Numbered from the stretch's first letter, positions 15,726-24,989 are shown. The stretch is 59,798 bases of DNA from Geothrix fermentans DSM 14018 (GCF_000428885.1 NZ_AUAU01000023.1:1-59798), one strand, 5' to 3'. Numbers and translations: made by a program. The notes: generated by a model from the letters alone, not told the origin.

Positions 15726-16979
15726 ATGGACCTCCTGCTGGTCGAGGACAAGGACAGCTTCCGGCGCCTGCTCACCCAGGCCCTGGAGGGCTCGGCCTGG
15801 ACCGTGCGGGCGGTGGCGGACCCCCAAGAGGCGCTGCGGGCGCTGGAGGCCGCGCCCTCCCAGGTGCTGGTGACGGACCTGCGGCTGCCGGGCATGAGCG
15901 GCCTGGAGCTGATCCGCCGGGCCCGCCGATTGCACCCCACGCTGCGGGTGGTGCTCATGTCCGCCTTCGGGGAGCCTCGGGACATCGTGGAGGCCATGCG
16001 CCTGGGGGCGGAGGACTTCCTGCCCAAGCCCTTCGACCTGGACGTCTTCCTGGCCCTGCTGGACCGCCTGCGGGCCCTGGTGGGCGCGCCGCCCCCGGAT
16101 CCCGCGGAGCCCTGGATCGCCCACAGCGCCCCCATGCAGGCCCTGGACGAGGCCCTGCGCCGGGCCGCGGGCACGGACCTGCCGGTGCTCTTCCTGGGGG
16201 AGCGCGGGGCGGGGAAGGGCCGCTGCGCCCGGAGGCTCCACACCCTGCGGCACCCCGGCGCGCCCTACGCGAGCCTGGCGGCCGCCACCCTGGGGGCGGA
16301 AGGACCGGATCCAGCCCTCCTCCAGCGGCTCCAGGGAGGGAGCCTCTACTTGGAGGGCTTGGAGCACCTGGCCCCGGAGGCCGCGGCCCCCCTGGCCCGG
16401 GCCATGGATGCCGCCGGACCGGGGCTCCACTGGATGGCCGGGCTGGAGCCGGGGGCCGCCCTGGCCCCGGAGCTGGCCCAGCGCCTGGGCTCGCTGGAGC
16501 TGCGGGTGCCGCCCCTGCGGGAGCGCCGGGAGGACCTGCTGGCCCTGGCCCGGGCGATCCTGGAGCGGGCCGCCCGGCTGGAGGGCCGGACCGCCCCCTG
16601 GCTGGAGAGGGGCGCCGAGCGCCAGCTGCTGGACCACGCCTGGCCCGGGAACGTGAGGGAGCTGGAGGCCCTGCTGGCCCGGACCCTGGCCCAGTCCGAG
16701 GGCCCGGCCATCCGGGGCTTCCCGGACCTGGAGCTGGGCTGCTCCGAGCTCATGAACCTCCCCTGGCCGGCGCCCGGTCCCCTGGACGCCATGGTGAGGG
16801 CCGCGGGCCGGTCCGCCGAGGCGCAGCTCCTGCGGCGCGCCCTGGCCCAGGCCGGGGGCGACCTGCCCCGGGCCGCGGAGGAGCTGGGCCTCACGCTGCG
16901 CAGCCTGGCCCAGCGCTTGCGGGACCAGGGCATCCCTCTGGAAGATAGAGACAGCCCCGCGCCCCGGAAGGCCCCATGA
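15726..16979 (+). CDS. NtrC-like response regulator with degenerate AAA+ domain
   Basis: 417 residues. The receiver domain (1-120) is intact: acidic pair near 7-8, phosphoacceptor Asp51 (VTDLRLPGMSG) and Lys102 (LPKPFD). The central AAA+ domain keeps a Walker A loop (GERGAGKG) and the C-terminal part (RVPPLRERREDL, WPGNVRELE), but the GAFTGA loop that contacts sigma-54 is absent and the Walker B region reads GGSLYLEGLEHL instead of the usual LFLDE. A Fis-type helix-turn-helix ends the protein (AEELGLTLRSLAQRLRDQGI). It is therefore unlikely to open sigma-54 promoters and may act by DNA binding alone. Its stop overlaps the moxR start (ATGA). Confidence 0.85.
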   Translation: MDLLLVEDKDSFRRLLTQALEGSAWTVRAVADPQEALRALEAAPSQVLVTDLRLPGMSGLELIRRARRLHPTLRVVLMSAFGEPRDIVEAMRLGAEDFLPKPFDLDVFLALLDRLRALVGAPPPDPAEPWIAHSAPMQALDEALRRAAGTDLPVLFLGERGAGKGRCARRLHTLRHPGAPYASLAAATLGAEGPDPALLQRLQGGSLYLEGLEHLAPEAAAPLARAMDAAGPGLHWMAGLEPGAALAPELAQRLGSLELRVPPLRERREDLLALARAILERAARLEGRTAPWLERGAERQLLDHAWPGNVRELEALLARTLAQSEGPAIRGFPDLELGCSELMNLPWPAPGPLDAMVRAAGRSAEAQLLRRALAQAGGDLPRAAEELGLTLRSLAQRLRDQGIPLEDRDSPAPRKAP

Positions 16980-17959
16980 TCCAGGATCCAGCCCAGGCCC
17001 CGCCCATCGTCGCCCCGCCCGTGCGGTCGCCGGAAAGCCTCCGCCCCGCGGTGCGCGCGGGCCTCGCGGCGCTCCAGGCCGTGGTGGTGGGGAAGGACAC
17101 CCAGGTGCGGCGGGCCTTCGCGGCCCTGCTGGCCGGGGGGCACGTGCTGCTGGAGGACCTGCCGGGTGTGGGCAAGACCACCCTGGCCAAGGGCCTCTCG
17201 CGCGTATTAGGCGGCAGCTTCCAGCGGGTGCAGGGGACGAACGACCTGCTGCCCTCGGACCTGCTGGGCGTGCACCTCTGGGACGCCAAGGAGCAGGCCT
17301 TCCGCTTCCAGCCGGGCCCGATCTTCTGTCAGGTGCTGCTGCTGGACGAGCTGAACCGCATCGGCCCCAAGACCCAGAGCGCCATGCTGGAGGCCATGGT
17401 GGAGGGGCAGGTGACACTGGACCGCAGCACCCACCGCCTGCCAGACCCCTTCTTCGTCATCGCCACGCAGAACCCCATGGACCACGCGGGCACCTTCCCC
17501 CTGCCGGAGAGCCAGCTGGACCGCTTCTCCTGCTCCCTGCACCTGGGCTACCCGGATCGCGCGGCCGAGCGGCGGATCCTCAAGGGGGAGGCGGGCTCGG
17601 AGCGGCTCGACGGGCTGGGCCCGGCCCTGGACCTGGAGGGCTGGCGGCAGGCCCGCGCCGCCGTGCGGTCCGTGCGGGTGGCCGACGCCGTGATGGACTA
17701 TGCCGAGCGGATGGTGGACCGCATCCGGGCCGGCGGCGGCTTCTGCTCCACCCGGGCGGTCCGGCACTGGCTGGGCCTGTCCCAGGCCGAGGCCTGGCTG
17801 GAGGGGCGCGACTACATCACGCCGGACGACCTGCAGGCCACCCTGGCGGACACCATGGCCCACCGGGGCAGCCTGGACGACCGGCGCCTCAACCGCAGCG
17901 AGCGCCGGGAGCAGCTGGCCCGCCTGCTCAAAGAGCTGCCCGTGGGATGGGCGGGATGA
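16976..17959 (+). CDS. MoxR-family AAA+ ATPase
   Basis: 327 residues, usual MoxR length. Walker A is GVGKTTLAK, Walker B LLLDELNR, sensor 1 IATQNPMDHAGTFPLPESQLDRF, followed by the lid with TRAVRHWL. MoxR proteins act as chaperone-like ATPases that help assemble or activate metal-centre or envelope enzymes, usually with a VWA or DUF58 partner. No VWA or DUF58 gene follows here; a RodZ-like gene does. It overlaps both neighbours by four bases, so it sits in the middle of a coupled operon. Confidence 0.93.
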   Translation: MIQDPAQAPPIVAPPVRSPESLRPAVRAGLAALQAVVVGKDTQVRRAFAALLAGGHVLLEDLPGVGKTTLAKGLSRVLGGSFQRVQGTNDLLPSDLLGVHLWDAKEQAFRFQPGPIFCQVLLLDELNRIGPKTQSAMLEAMVEGQVTLDRSTHRLPDPFFVIATQNPMDHAGTFPLPESQLDRFSCSLHLGYPDRAAERRILKGEAGSERLDGLGPALDLEGWRQARAAVRSVRVADAVMDYAERMVDRIRAGGGFCSTRAVRHWLGLSQAEAWLEGRDYITPDDLQATLADTMAHRGSLDDRRLNRSERREQLARLLKELPVGWAG

Positions 17960-18774
17960 GGGAGGACGAGACCGTAGGCCAGATCCTGCGGGACGCGCGC
18001 GTGGCCAAGGGGCTCTCCCGCGAGATCCTGGCGGTGGAGCTGAAGCTGCCCCTCCGCCACATCGAGGCCATCGAATCCGACGACTGGGCGGCCCTCCCGC
18101 CGGGGCGGCCCCGGCCCCTGGCCCGGCAGCTGGCCGAGCGACTGGGGGTGGATCCGGACTTCCACACCGGGGTCTTCCGGACCGTGCCCGGCGTCCAGGA
18201 GCTGCCCCCCCCGGATCCCCGGCAGGAGAAGCTGGAGCGCATCGTCATGGCCGTCCTCACCGTCGGCTCGGTGCTGGTGGCGGCCTGGCTGGTGGTGCCC
18301 GGCCCCAGCCTCGGCCGGAAGGTGGCCCCGAGCTACCTGACCACCCTGCCCAAGGCCACCCTACCGCCGCCGCCTCCCCCCTCCACCTCGCCCTATCCCG
18401 TGCTGGGGGAGCTGCTGCCGGAGGCGCCGCTCAACCAGGAGGGCATCCTCCTCAGCCTGCGCGCCATGGACACCTGCGAGGTGCGCCTGGAGCCCGCCCC
18501 TGAGACCGGCGGCCAGGCCCAGACCCACACGCTGCGCGTGTCCGAGCCCTGGCGGCTCCGCGTGAAGGGCCCCTTTTCCCTGAGCCTGGACAATGCGGGC
18601 GTGGTGAACGTGGAGGTGGCCGGCGTGCGGATCGTCCACGGCCAGAACGTGGGCGAGGCCTGGACGGGCCGCTTCGATGCCGAGGGTCACTGGCTCCGCC
18701 CGGCCCCGCCGCCGGCCCCCGCGCCCGTAGAACCCCAGCCACCCGATGACGAAGAAGACGGAACCGAGTCATGA
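17956..18774 (+). CDS. RodZ-like HTH membrane protein
   Basis: 272 residues from ATG 17956 inside the moxR stop. Residues ~6-70 are the RodZ-type helix-turn-helix (VGQILRDARVAKGLSREILA, then LRHIEAIESDDWAALP). One membrane helix lies around 95-113 (IVMAVLTVGSVLVAAWLVV). A Pro-rich linker (PPPPPPSTSP) leads to a periplasmic DUF4115-like beta domain (LSLRAMDTCEVRLEP...PFSLSLDNAGVVNVEVAG). RodZ links MreB to the elongasome and sets cell shape. This copy ends in a Pro/Asp/Glu-rich tail. It could be the main RodZ or a paralogue tied to the regulator/MoxR operon. Confidence 0.82.
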   Translation: MREDETVGQILRDARVAKGLSREILAVELKLPLRHIEAIESDDWAALPPGRPRPLARQLAERLGVDPDFHTGVFRTVPGVQELPPPDPRQEKLERIVMAVLTVGSVLVAAWLVVPGPSLGRKVAPSYLTTLPKATLPPPPPPSTSPYPVLGELLPEAPLNQEGILLSLRAMDTCEVRLEPAPETGGQAQTHTLRVSEPWRLRVKGPFSLSLDNAGVVNVEVAGVRIVHGQNVGEAWTGRFDAEGHWLRPAPPPAPAPVEPQPPDDEEDGTES

Positions 18775-19880
18775 CCCTGAACCCCATCGTCCAGCGCTTC
18801 CTCCAGGGCACCCTGCCCGAACCCATGGCCATGACCCTGGTGGGCGGGAGCCTGCCGGTTCCCACCAAGGACCTCCTCCAGGCCCTGGCCCACGCCGCCC
18901 TCCGGGAGACGCCCTACACGGCCAAGGCTCTGGAGTGCCTCGGATCCATGCCCGAGTCCATGCTCGCGGGCGCCCTGCTGGAACCCCTGGATCCCCCCGC
19001 GCCCCTTCAGCTGGTCCTCTGCCATCGCAAGGAGCCGGCCCTGCTGGAGAAGGCCCTGCTCAACCCCTCGCTCACGGCGGAGATCGTGGAGGCTTCGGTC
19101 CCCAGTCTCCCCGGGTCGGTGCTGGAGATCGTGCTGAACAACCAGGTGATGTGGATCGAGCGGCCGCGGATCCTCGACCTTCTGGAGGAGCACCCCGAGG
19201 GCGAATACGTCATCAAGCGGCGGGTGAACGAATACCGGTTCGATGTGCTGCGCCTGATCCCCGAGGAGGTCAAGAAGGACCGCCTGGAGATCCTCGACGA
19301 GGTGCAGGCCGGGCACCTGGACAAGGCCTGGGCCGAGCTGCCCCTGCCCAAGGAGAAGACGCAGGAGGAGGCCGAGGCGGAGATCGAGTCAGAGGAGATG
19401 GCCGCCGAGCGGAGGCTGCTGGCGCAGAAACCGCTGGTGGACGACCAGGGCGAGGAGATCGTCCTCACCCTCTCCCAGCGCGTGGCCAGGCTCCGGACCA
19501 ACCAGAAGATCATGCTCGCCATCAAGGGCGGGAAGGAGGAGCGCACCATCCTCATCCGCGAGGCCAACCGCCTCATCCAGGTGAACGTCATGCGGAACGG
19601 CCGCATCACGGAGGGCGAGGTGGCCTACATCGCCCAGATGCGCACCGTGAACGACGAGGTGCTGCGCATCATCGCCAGCAACCGCGAGTGGATGAAGAAG
19701 TACCCCATCACCAAGGCCCTGGTCCTGAATCCGCGCACGCCTCTCCCCCTGGCCATGACCCACTTCAAGCGCCTCCTCGAGAGCGACATGAAGCTGCTGG
19801 TGAAGGACCGCAACGTCGCCGAGCTGCTCCGCCGCGAGGCCAAGCGGTACCTGGAGATGAAGGCGTCGGGGAAGGGGTAG
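18771..19880 (+). CDS. Conserved hypothetical protein, helical repeat type
   Basis: 369 residues, soluble, no signal peptide. The first ~190 residues look like short helical repeats (e.g. SMPESMLAGALLEPLDPPAP, ALLNPSLTAEIVEASVPSLP), then an acidic stretch at ~200-220 (EEAEAEIESEEMAAE) and a basic C-terminal half (KGGKEERTILIREANRLIQ, EWMKKYPITKALVLNPRTPL). I have seen this general type in Acidobacteria and Deltaproteobacteria but cannot give a function. ATGA overlap with the RodZ-like gene places it last in the four-gene operon. HEAT-like folding is an inference. Confidence 0.7.
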   Translation: MTLNPIVQRFLQGTLPEPMAMTLVGGSLPVPTKDLLQALAHAALRETPYTAKALECLGSMPESMLAGALLEPLDPPAPLQLVLCHRKEPALLEKALLNPSLTAEIVEASVPSLPGSVLEIVLNNQVMWIERPRILDLLEEHPEGEYVIKRRVNEYRFDVLRLIPEEVKKDRLEILDEVQAGHLDKAWAELPLPKEKTQEEAEAEIESEEMAAERRLLAQKPLVDDQGEEIVLTLSQRVARLRTNQKIMLAIKGGKEERTILIREANRLIQVNVMRNGRITEGEVAYIAQMRTVNDEVLRIIASNREWMKKYPITKALVLNPRTPLPLAMTHFKRLLESDMKLLVKDRNVAELLRREAKRYLEMKASGKG

Positions 19881-19931
19881 CTTTCACCGGTTTTCTGACA
19901 GGCCGGAATGTCTCATCAGGGATGAACCGAT

Positions 19932-21002
19932 ATGGCACCTCACCCGATCGTTGCTTGCTTCGCCCTGGTCGCCGGGTTGCCGCTGACGGGCGTTTCCGGT
20001 TCCGAACCTCCTGCGAGGACGAGCACCCAGCTTGAGCCCAAGCTCATCCGGGATACCGTCGAGGCTCTTTGCCTGCTGCTCAACCAGGAGTATTTTGACC
20101 CCGCGGTCGCTGCCAGGACATCTGAGGGCTTGCGGGACCGGCTCTTGAAGGGGCGCTATCTGTTGTTCACCTCGGGAGAGTCTCTGGGAAAGGCTCTGAC
20201 GGCTGACATGTACGAAATGACCCGGGACAAGCACCTGGTGCTGTCTCCAATCGTGGAGCCATCGCCAAGTCAGGCCATGCCGACCGCGATCGACAGTACC
20301 CCCCGGGAGGTCACTGCGCGCCGTTCCAATTTCGGCGTTCAGAGCATCGAGATTCTGCCCGGTAACGTGGGCTATTTCCGTCTCACGGCCTTTTATCGTC
20401 CGGCCGAGACCCGCGAAGCCATCGCCTCGGCCATGACCACCTTGCGTCGTGCGGACGCCCTCATCCTCGATCTGAGGGACAACGGGGGCGGATCTTCCGG
20501 GACTGTCGCATTGATGGCGAGCTATTTCTTCGAGGCCTCGGGGCTCCCACTTTTCGAGGTGGTGCCGAGACCGCCTGCGAAAGCCACCCGATTTGATACT
20601 GAGAGCGCCCCGCTTCAGGACCGGAACGAACAGAGGCCTGTATACATTCTGATTTCCCAGAACACTTGGTCCGGAGGCGAAGGGCTCGCGTTCATCCTCC
20701 AGGAGCGCCGCCGTGCGGAGGTGGTGGGCCAGGCGACTCCGGGCGCCGGGAACCAGGGCCGCACTCATCGCCTCAATGCCTGGTTTGAGGTGACCATTTC
20801 CAATGGAAGGGTGAGAACGGCGTTCAAGGGAGGCAGCTGGGAAGGTACTGGCGTGACGCCGGATGTCGCGACGCCCCCATCGGATGCTTTGCGAGTCGCC
20901 CATGCATGGGCGATCCGCGGGCTGGTCCGGAAGTTCCCGGTCGGGGCCTGGCACGATGTGCTGGTACGCGAACTTGCGACGCTCGAGGGGCAGCATCCGT
21001 GA
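19932..21002 (+). CDS. Secreted S41-family (C-terminal processing type) peptidase
   Basis: 356 residues with a signal peptide (MAPHPIVACFALVAGLPLTG). An IRBP/tricorn-type N-terminal region (residues ~35-110, LNQEYFDPAVAARTSEGLRD) precedes the S41 core: GYFRLTAFYRP, LILDLRDNGGG, and the nucleophile Ser247 in NTWSGGEG; GQATPGAGN follows. No PDZ domain is visible. Such enzymes cleave peptides outside the cytoplasm. Codons are clearly less GC-biased than in all neighbours (many att, ttt, gct, act), and a tRNA with a partial copy follows, so acquisition by transfer is plausible. No clear ribosome site near the ATG. Confidence 0.82.
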   Translation: MAPHPIVACFALVAGLPLTGVSGSEPPARTSTQLEPKLIRDTVEALCLLLNQEYFDPAVAARTSEGLRDRLLKGRYLLFTSGESLGKALTADMYEMTRDKHLVLSPIVEPSPSQAMPTAIDSTPREVTARRSNFGVQSIEILPGNVGYFRLTAFYRPAETREAIASAMTTLRRADALILDLRDNGGGSSGTVALMASYFFEASGLPLFEVVPRPPAKATRFDTESAPLQDRNEQRPVYILISQNTWSGGEGLAFILQERRRAEVVGQATPGAGNQGRTHRLNAWFEVTISNGRVRTAFKGGSWEGTGVTPDVATPPSDALRVAHAWAIRGLVRKFPVGAWHDVLVRELATLEGQHP

Positions 21003-21039
21003 GGAGACTTCCCCATCCGTCATGATTCCCCTCCGGGCG

Positions 21040-21055
21040 GCGGGCGATGGGGATT
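21040..21055 (-). repeat. 16-bp copy of the tRNA-Gly 3' end (possible att scar)
   Basis: gcgggcgatggggatt here is identical to 21238-21253, the acceptor/T-arm end of the tRNA-Gly gene, in the same orientation and 198 bases downstream of it. Duplication of a tRNA 3' end is the usual footprint of an integrase-driven insertion. Confidence 0.55.
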
Positions 21056-21090
21056 CCTCCGCGGCGCCTGCGGCGCCGCTCCGGCCGCGC

Positions 21091-21166
21091 GAATCGCTGG
21101 CACGCCGCTGATTCCTGGCAACAGCCCACTGGGCTGTCGCCAGGGGCGGCTACCTGCCAGCGATTC
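21091..21166. repeat. Long interrupted hairpin between S41 gene and tRNA-Gly
   Basis: Outer arms gaatcgctggca / tgccagcgattc (12 bp, perfect), middle arms cctggc / gccagg, inner arms acagccc / gggctgt. The whole 76 bases can fold into one cruciform or RNA hairpin. It lies between the tRNA-Gly gene and its 16-bp partial copy. Confidence 0.65.
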
Positions 21167-21196
21167 AGCGACTTCAATCCCCGCCTTTGCCATACT

Positions 21197-21236
21197 CCAA
21201 ACTCAAAGGGCCCCGAACGGGGCCCTTTGAGTTTGG
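21197..21236 (-). terminator. 18-bp perfect hairpin directly at the tRNA-Gly 3' end
   Basis: Arms 21197-21214 and 21219-21236 pair without mismatch around GAAC. The right arm includes the encoded CCA of the tRNA. No T-run follows. It probably terminates or processes the liv/tRNA-Gly transcript. Confidence 0.7.
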
Positions 21237-21308
21237 AGCGGGCGATGGGGATTGAACCCACGACATCAAGCTTGGGAAGCTTGCGTTCTACCACTGAACT
21301 ACGCCCGC
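21237..21308 (-). tRNA. tRNA-Gly (anticodon CCC)
   Basis: On the minus strand: 7-bp acceptor GCGGGCG / CGCCCGC, D-arm with AGTTCAGTGGTAGA, anticodon stem CAAGC / GCTTG with loop TTCCCAA giving anticodon CCC, T-loop TTCAATC, discriminator U, and CCA encoded at 21236-21234. It reads GGG codons and lies 48 bases after livF in the same direction. Confidence 0.96.
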
Positions 21309-21355
21309 GGCAGGGGTCCATCCTAGCGCAAGTGCGGAGGCGGGGCCAGCCCCGC

Positions 21356-22072
<717 letters not shown>

Positions 22073-22083
22073 GCTGGTCTCCT

Positions 22084-24036
22084 TCACGCGGGCTGGGGTT
22101 CGGCGGCGGAGGCCTCGGGGCCGCTGGCCTGGCCCAGGTAGGCCTCGATGACCTTGGGATGCCGCTTGACCTCATCCGGCGCGCCTTCGGCGATGATCCG
22201 GCCGCCGTCCAGCACCGTCACCTGGTCGCAGAGCTCGCTCACCACGTCCATGTGGTGCTCGATGAGGATGATGGTGACGCCCCGGGCGTGGACGCGCTTG
22301 ATGATCTCGATCTGCTGGACGACGTCCGGATGGGCGAGGCCCGCCGCGGGCTCGTCGAGGATCAGCAGGTCCGGCTTGCGGGCCAGGGCCCGGGCGATCT
22401 CCAGGAAGCGCTGGGCGCCGTAGGTAAGATCCTTGGCCCGGGTCCGCGCCTGGTCCTTCAGGCCGATGAGGTCCAGCAGGGCCAGGGCATCAGCCTGGGC
22501 GCGGCGCTCCTCGGTGCGGGCGAAGCCCAGCAGCACCAAGGGCAGGGGCATCCGATAGACGCCCTTGAGGGCCACCATCACGTTCTCCAGGGCCGTGAGT
22601 TCGCTGAAGAGCTGGAGGTTCTGGAAGGTGCGCGCCACGCCGGCCCGGGCCACCCGGGTGAGGCTGCCCTGCGGCAGGGTGGCGCCGCGCAGGGAGATCC
22701 GCCCGGCTGTGGGCGTGTAGAGGCCCGAAATCACGTTCACCACGGTGCTCTTGCCGGATCCGTTCGGGCCGATGAGGCCGTGGATCGTGCCTGCAAGCAC
22801 CTGGAGGGAGAGGCCGTCCACGGCCTTCACGCCGCCGAAATGCCGCTTGAGATCCTCCAGGACGAGGAGGGGGCCGTCTCCCTGGGCGTGCTGCGGGAGG
22901 ACTTCCTCCAGGTTCGACGGTTCGGGCAGGGGCGAGGGGGGGACCCGGAACAGCTTGGCCAGGAAGATGGCCAGGAAGCCCATGAGACCCTCGGGCAGGC
23001 CCACCACCACGGAGAAGAGCATCAGGGCGAAGATGCCCTTGCGCCAGTCCTCGGTGTTCTCCACGAAGAAGCCGCCGATGGCGAGGAGGCCCATGGCCAC
23101 CACGGGGGCGAAGGCCTGGAAGGGGCGCGTGGTCTTCTTCACCAGGCCCCGCAGGCCCGCCGCCAGGGCCACTGCGAATCCGGCTCCGCTGAAGAGATGG
23201 AAGAGCGTCCGGTTCGACAGGAGGTTGGGAAGCAGGACCACCACGGTGGCACCCACGAAGGCGCCCCACAGGCTCTTGCGCCCGCCCAGGACCACGCCGA
23301 GCAGAAGGATGATCATCAGCTCGTAGACGAAGCTCTGGGGCTGGAGGTACTGGAAGTTGAAGGCGTAGAGGCCCCCTGCGAGGCCGCCCAGGCCGGACCC
23401 AAGGGAGAAGGCCGCGACCTTGTGGTAGTAGGTGCCCACGCCCATGGCATCCGTGGCGATGGGGCTGTCGCGCAGGGCCTCGAAGGCCCGGCCCCACTGG
23501 GAGGCCAGGAGGTTCCGCATCACCATCCACACCAGGGCCAGCAGGACCAGGCAGAGCCAGAAGAAGATGGGCGGCGTGAGGGTGGTTCCGAACAGCGCCG
23601 GCCGGGAGAGGCTCAGCCCCTGGGCGCCGCCCGTGAGACTCTCCAATTCATTGAGGGCCGTGGTGCTGAGCGCCGCGAAGCTGAGGGTGGCCAGGGCGAA
23701 CTGGGGCCCTTCGAGCCGCAGGGCCGGCAGGGCCAGGAGCGCTCCCAGGAGAAGGCCCACGGCGGTGGCCGCGGCGAGGGCCGGCACCAGGCCGAGGCCC
23801 AGCTTGGTGACGACCAGGCCGGCGGTGTAGGCACCCAGGCCCAGGAAGGCCACGTGGGCGAGGTTCACCTGGCCCAGGTAGCCGACGGTGACGTCGAGCC
23901 CGATGAGGAGGATGCCGTAGATGGCCAGCAGGGTCAGAAGGCCCAGCGCGTAGGGGTTGACGACCATCAGCGGGATGGTGGCGAGGAAGGCGAAGACGAG
24001 GAGCTCCGCACCTCGGAGGAAGAGGATGCGCTTCAT
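22084..24036 (-). CDS. livMG: LivM-LivG fusion: permease plus ATPase in one chain
   Basis: 650 residues. Residues 1-~375 are the LivM permease with about ten helices (GYLGQVNLAHVAFLGLGAYT, LGSGLGGLAGGLYAFNFQYL, GRKSLWGAFVGA). Residues ~390-640 are LivG: Walker A GPNGSGKST, the LivG-specific VARTFQNLQLF, signature LTYGAQRFLEIARAL and Walker B LLILDEPAAGL, ending GAPDEVKRHPKVIEAYLG. The linker is short (LPEPSNLEEVLPQHAQGD). It therefore combines one membrane half with one ATPase half, leaving LivH and LivF as separate chains. It starts one base after the livH stop. Confidence 0.93.
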   Translation of the reverse strand: MKRILFLRGAELLVFAFLATIPLMVVNPYALGLLTLLAIYGILLIGLDVTVGYLGQVNLAHVAFLGLGAYTAGLVVTKLGLGLVPALAAATAVGLLLGALLALPALRLEGPQFALATLSFAALSTTALNELESLTGGAQGLSLSRPALFGTTLTPPIFFWLCLVLLALVWMVMRNLLASQWGRAFEALRDSPIATDAMGVGTYYHKVAAFSLGSGLGGLAGGLYAFNFQYLQPQSFVYELMIILLLGVVLGGRKSLWGAFVGATVVVLLPNLLSNRTLFHLFSGAGFAVALAAGLRGLVKKTTRPFQAFAPVVAMGLLAIGGFFVENTEDWRKGIFALMLFSVVVGLPEGLMGFLAIFLAKLFRVPPSPLPEPSNLEEVLPQHAQGDGPLLVLEDLKRHFGGVKAVDGLSLQVLAGTIHGLIGPNGSGKSTVVNVISGLYTPTAGRISLRGATLPQGSLTRVARAGVARTFQNLQLFSELTALENVMVALKGVYRMPLPLVLLGFARTEERRAQADALALLDLIGLKDQARTRAKDLTYGAQRFLEIARALARKPDLLILDEPAAGLAHPDVVQQIEIIKRVHARGVTIILIEHHMDVVSELCDQVTVLDGGRIIAEGAPDEVKRHPKVIEAYLGQASGPEASAAEPQPA

Positions 24037-24037
24037 C

Positions 24038-24916
24038 TCAGACCTTCCGGATGACGGCCTTGCCGAAGACGCCGGTGGGGCGCACGGCCAGGGCGAGGAT
24101 CAGCAGGGTGAGGCTCGGCGCTTCGCGCCAGCCGCTGCCCAGGTAGAAGCTGGCCAGGCTCTCCAGCACACCCAGGGCCATGCCGATGAGCACCACGCCG
24201 AAGCCCGAGTCCAGGCCCGCCACCACGGCCACGGAGAAGGCCTTGAGGATGAGGGCCGAGGCCATGGTGGGGCCGACGGTGGTGATGGGGGAGACGAGGA
24301 TGCCGGCCAGGGCCGCGACGGTGCCGGACAGGGCGTAGGACAGCATCACCGTGCGGGTGGCGCTGATGCCCATGAGTTCGGCCGCGTCGCGATCGGCGGA
24401 GACAGCCTCGAAGGCCTTGCCCAGCAGGGTGCGGCGCTTGAACAGTTCGATGAGGCCCATGATGGCGAAGACGCCCACGGCCACGGAGAGCTCCAGCCGT
24501 GTGACATCCACCCCGAACACATGGATGGGATCGGCGGAGATGGGCGTGGGGAAGGGGCGGTCGTCGCGGCCCCAGATGTTCTCGGCGGCGGAGAAGAAGA
24601 AGAGGCCCAGGATGATCGAGAGCAGGATCCAGCCCTCGCTCTTCTGCTCGAGGGCGAGGCGGACGCCGGTCCGCTCGACGACCAGGCCCAGCAGGGCCCC
24701 GAAGAGCAGGCCGCCGGGGACCATGGCCCAGTAGGGCAGGCCCAGGTTGGTGAGGGTGAGGCTGAAGAAGGCGGACACCATCACCAGCTCGCCCTGGCCG
24801 AAGTTGATGCTCTTGCTGGTGGCGTAGGTGAGCTGGAAGCCATAGGCGATGAGGGCGTAGACGAGGCCCATGAGGGCGCCGCTGACGGCCATCTGTCCGA
24901 TGATCGAAGGGTTCAT
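24038..24916 (-). CDS. livH: Branched-chain amino-acid ABC transporter, permease LivH
   Basis: 292 residues, eight or so helices. Family marks: GLVYALIAYGFQLTYATSKS, INFGQGELVM, and the loop KAFEAVSADRDAAELMGI, followed by AGILVSPITTVGPTMA. ATG 24916 is chosen because the family sequence starts there (MNPSIIGQMAVSGALMGLVY), though the frame extends further upstream. It forms the membrane pore with the LivM part of the next gene. Confidence 0.94.
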   Translation of the reverse strand: MNPSIIGQMAVSGALMGLVYALIAYGFQLTYATSKSINFGQGELVMVSAFFSLTLTNLGLPYWAMVPGGLLFGALLGLVVERTGVRLALEQKSEGWILLSIILGLFFFSAAENIWGRDDRPFPTPISADPIHVFGVDVTRLELSVAVGVFAIMGLIELFKRRTLLGKAFEAVSADRDAAELMGISATRTVMLSYALSGTVAALAGILVSPITTVGPTMASALILKAFSVAVVAGLDSGFGVVLIGMALGVLESLASFYLGSGWREAPSLTLLILALAVRPTGVFGKAVIRKV

Positions 24917-24947
24917 GGCGGTCCTGCCTCGGTGGGGGCGGAAAAGG

Positions 24948-24967
24948 CGGGGGGCCGAAGCCCCCCG
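24948..24967 (-). other. GC-rich intercistronic hairpin between livK and livH
   Basis: An 8-bp stem of G/C pairs (cggggggc / gccccccg) with loop CGAA in the 73-base gap. Such hairpins after a binding-protein gene commonly protect its mRNA and lower expression of the downstream permease genes; that role is an inference here. Confidence 0.5.
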
Positions 24968-24989
24968 GGTGGTGATCGTCGTGGATCGG

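Noticed and set aside
15921-16979. NtrC-like protein as a standard sigma-54 activator
   Set aside because: No GAFTGA loop and an altered Walker B; a sigma-54 role is not supported.
21040-21055. Second, truncated tRNA-Gly gene
   Set aside because: Only 16 bases match; no D-arm or anticodon arm follows, so it is a partial copy, not a gene.
22159-24054. 631-codon plus-strand frame opposite livMG
   Set aside because: Antisense shadow; Gly/Glu/His-rich, no start region or domain, and livMG is certain.
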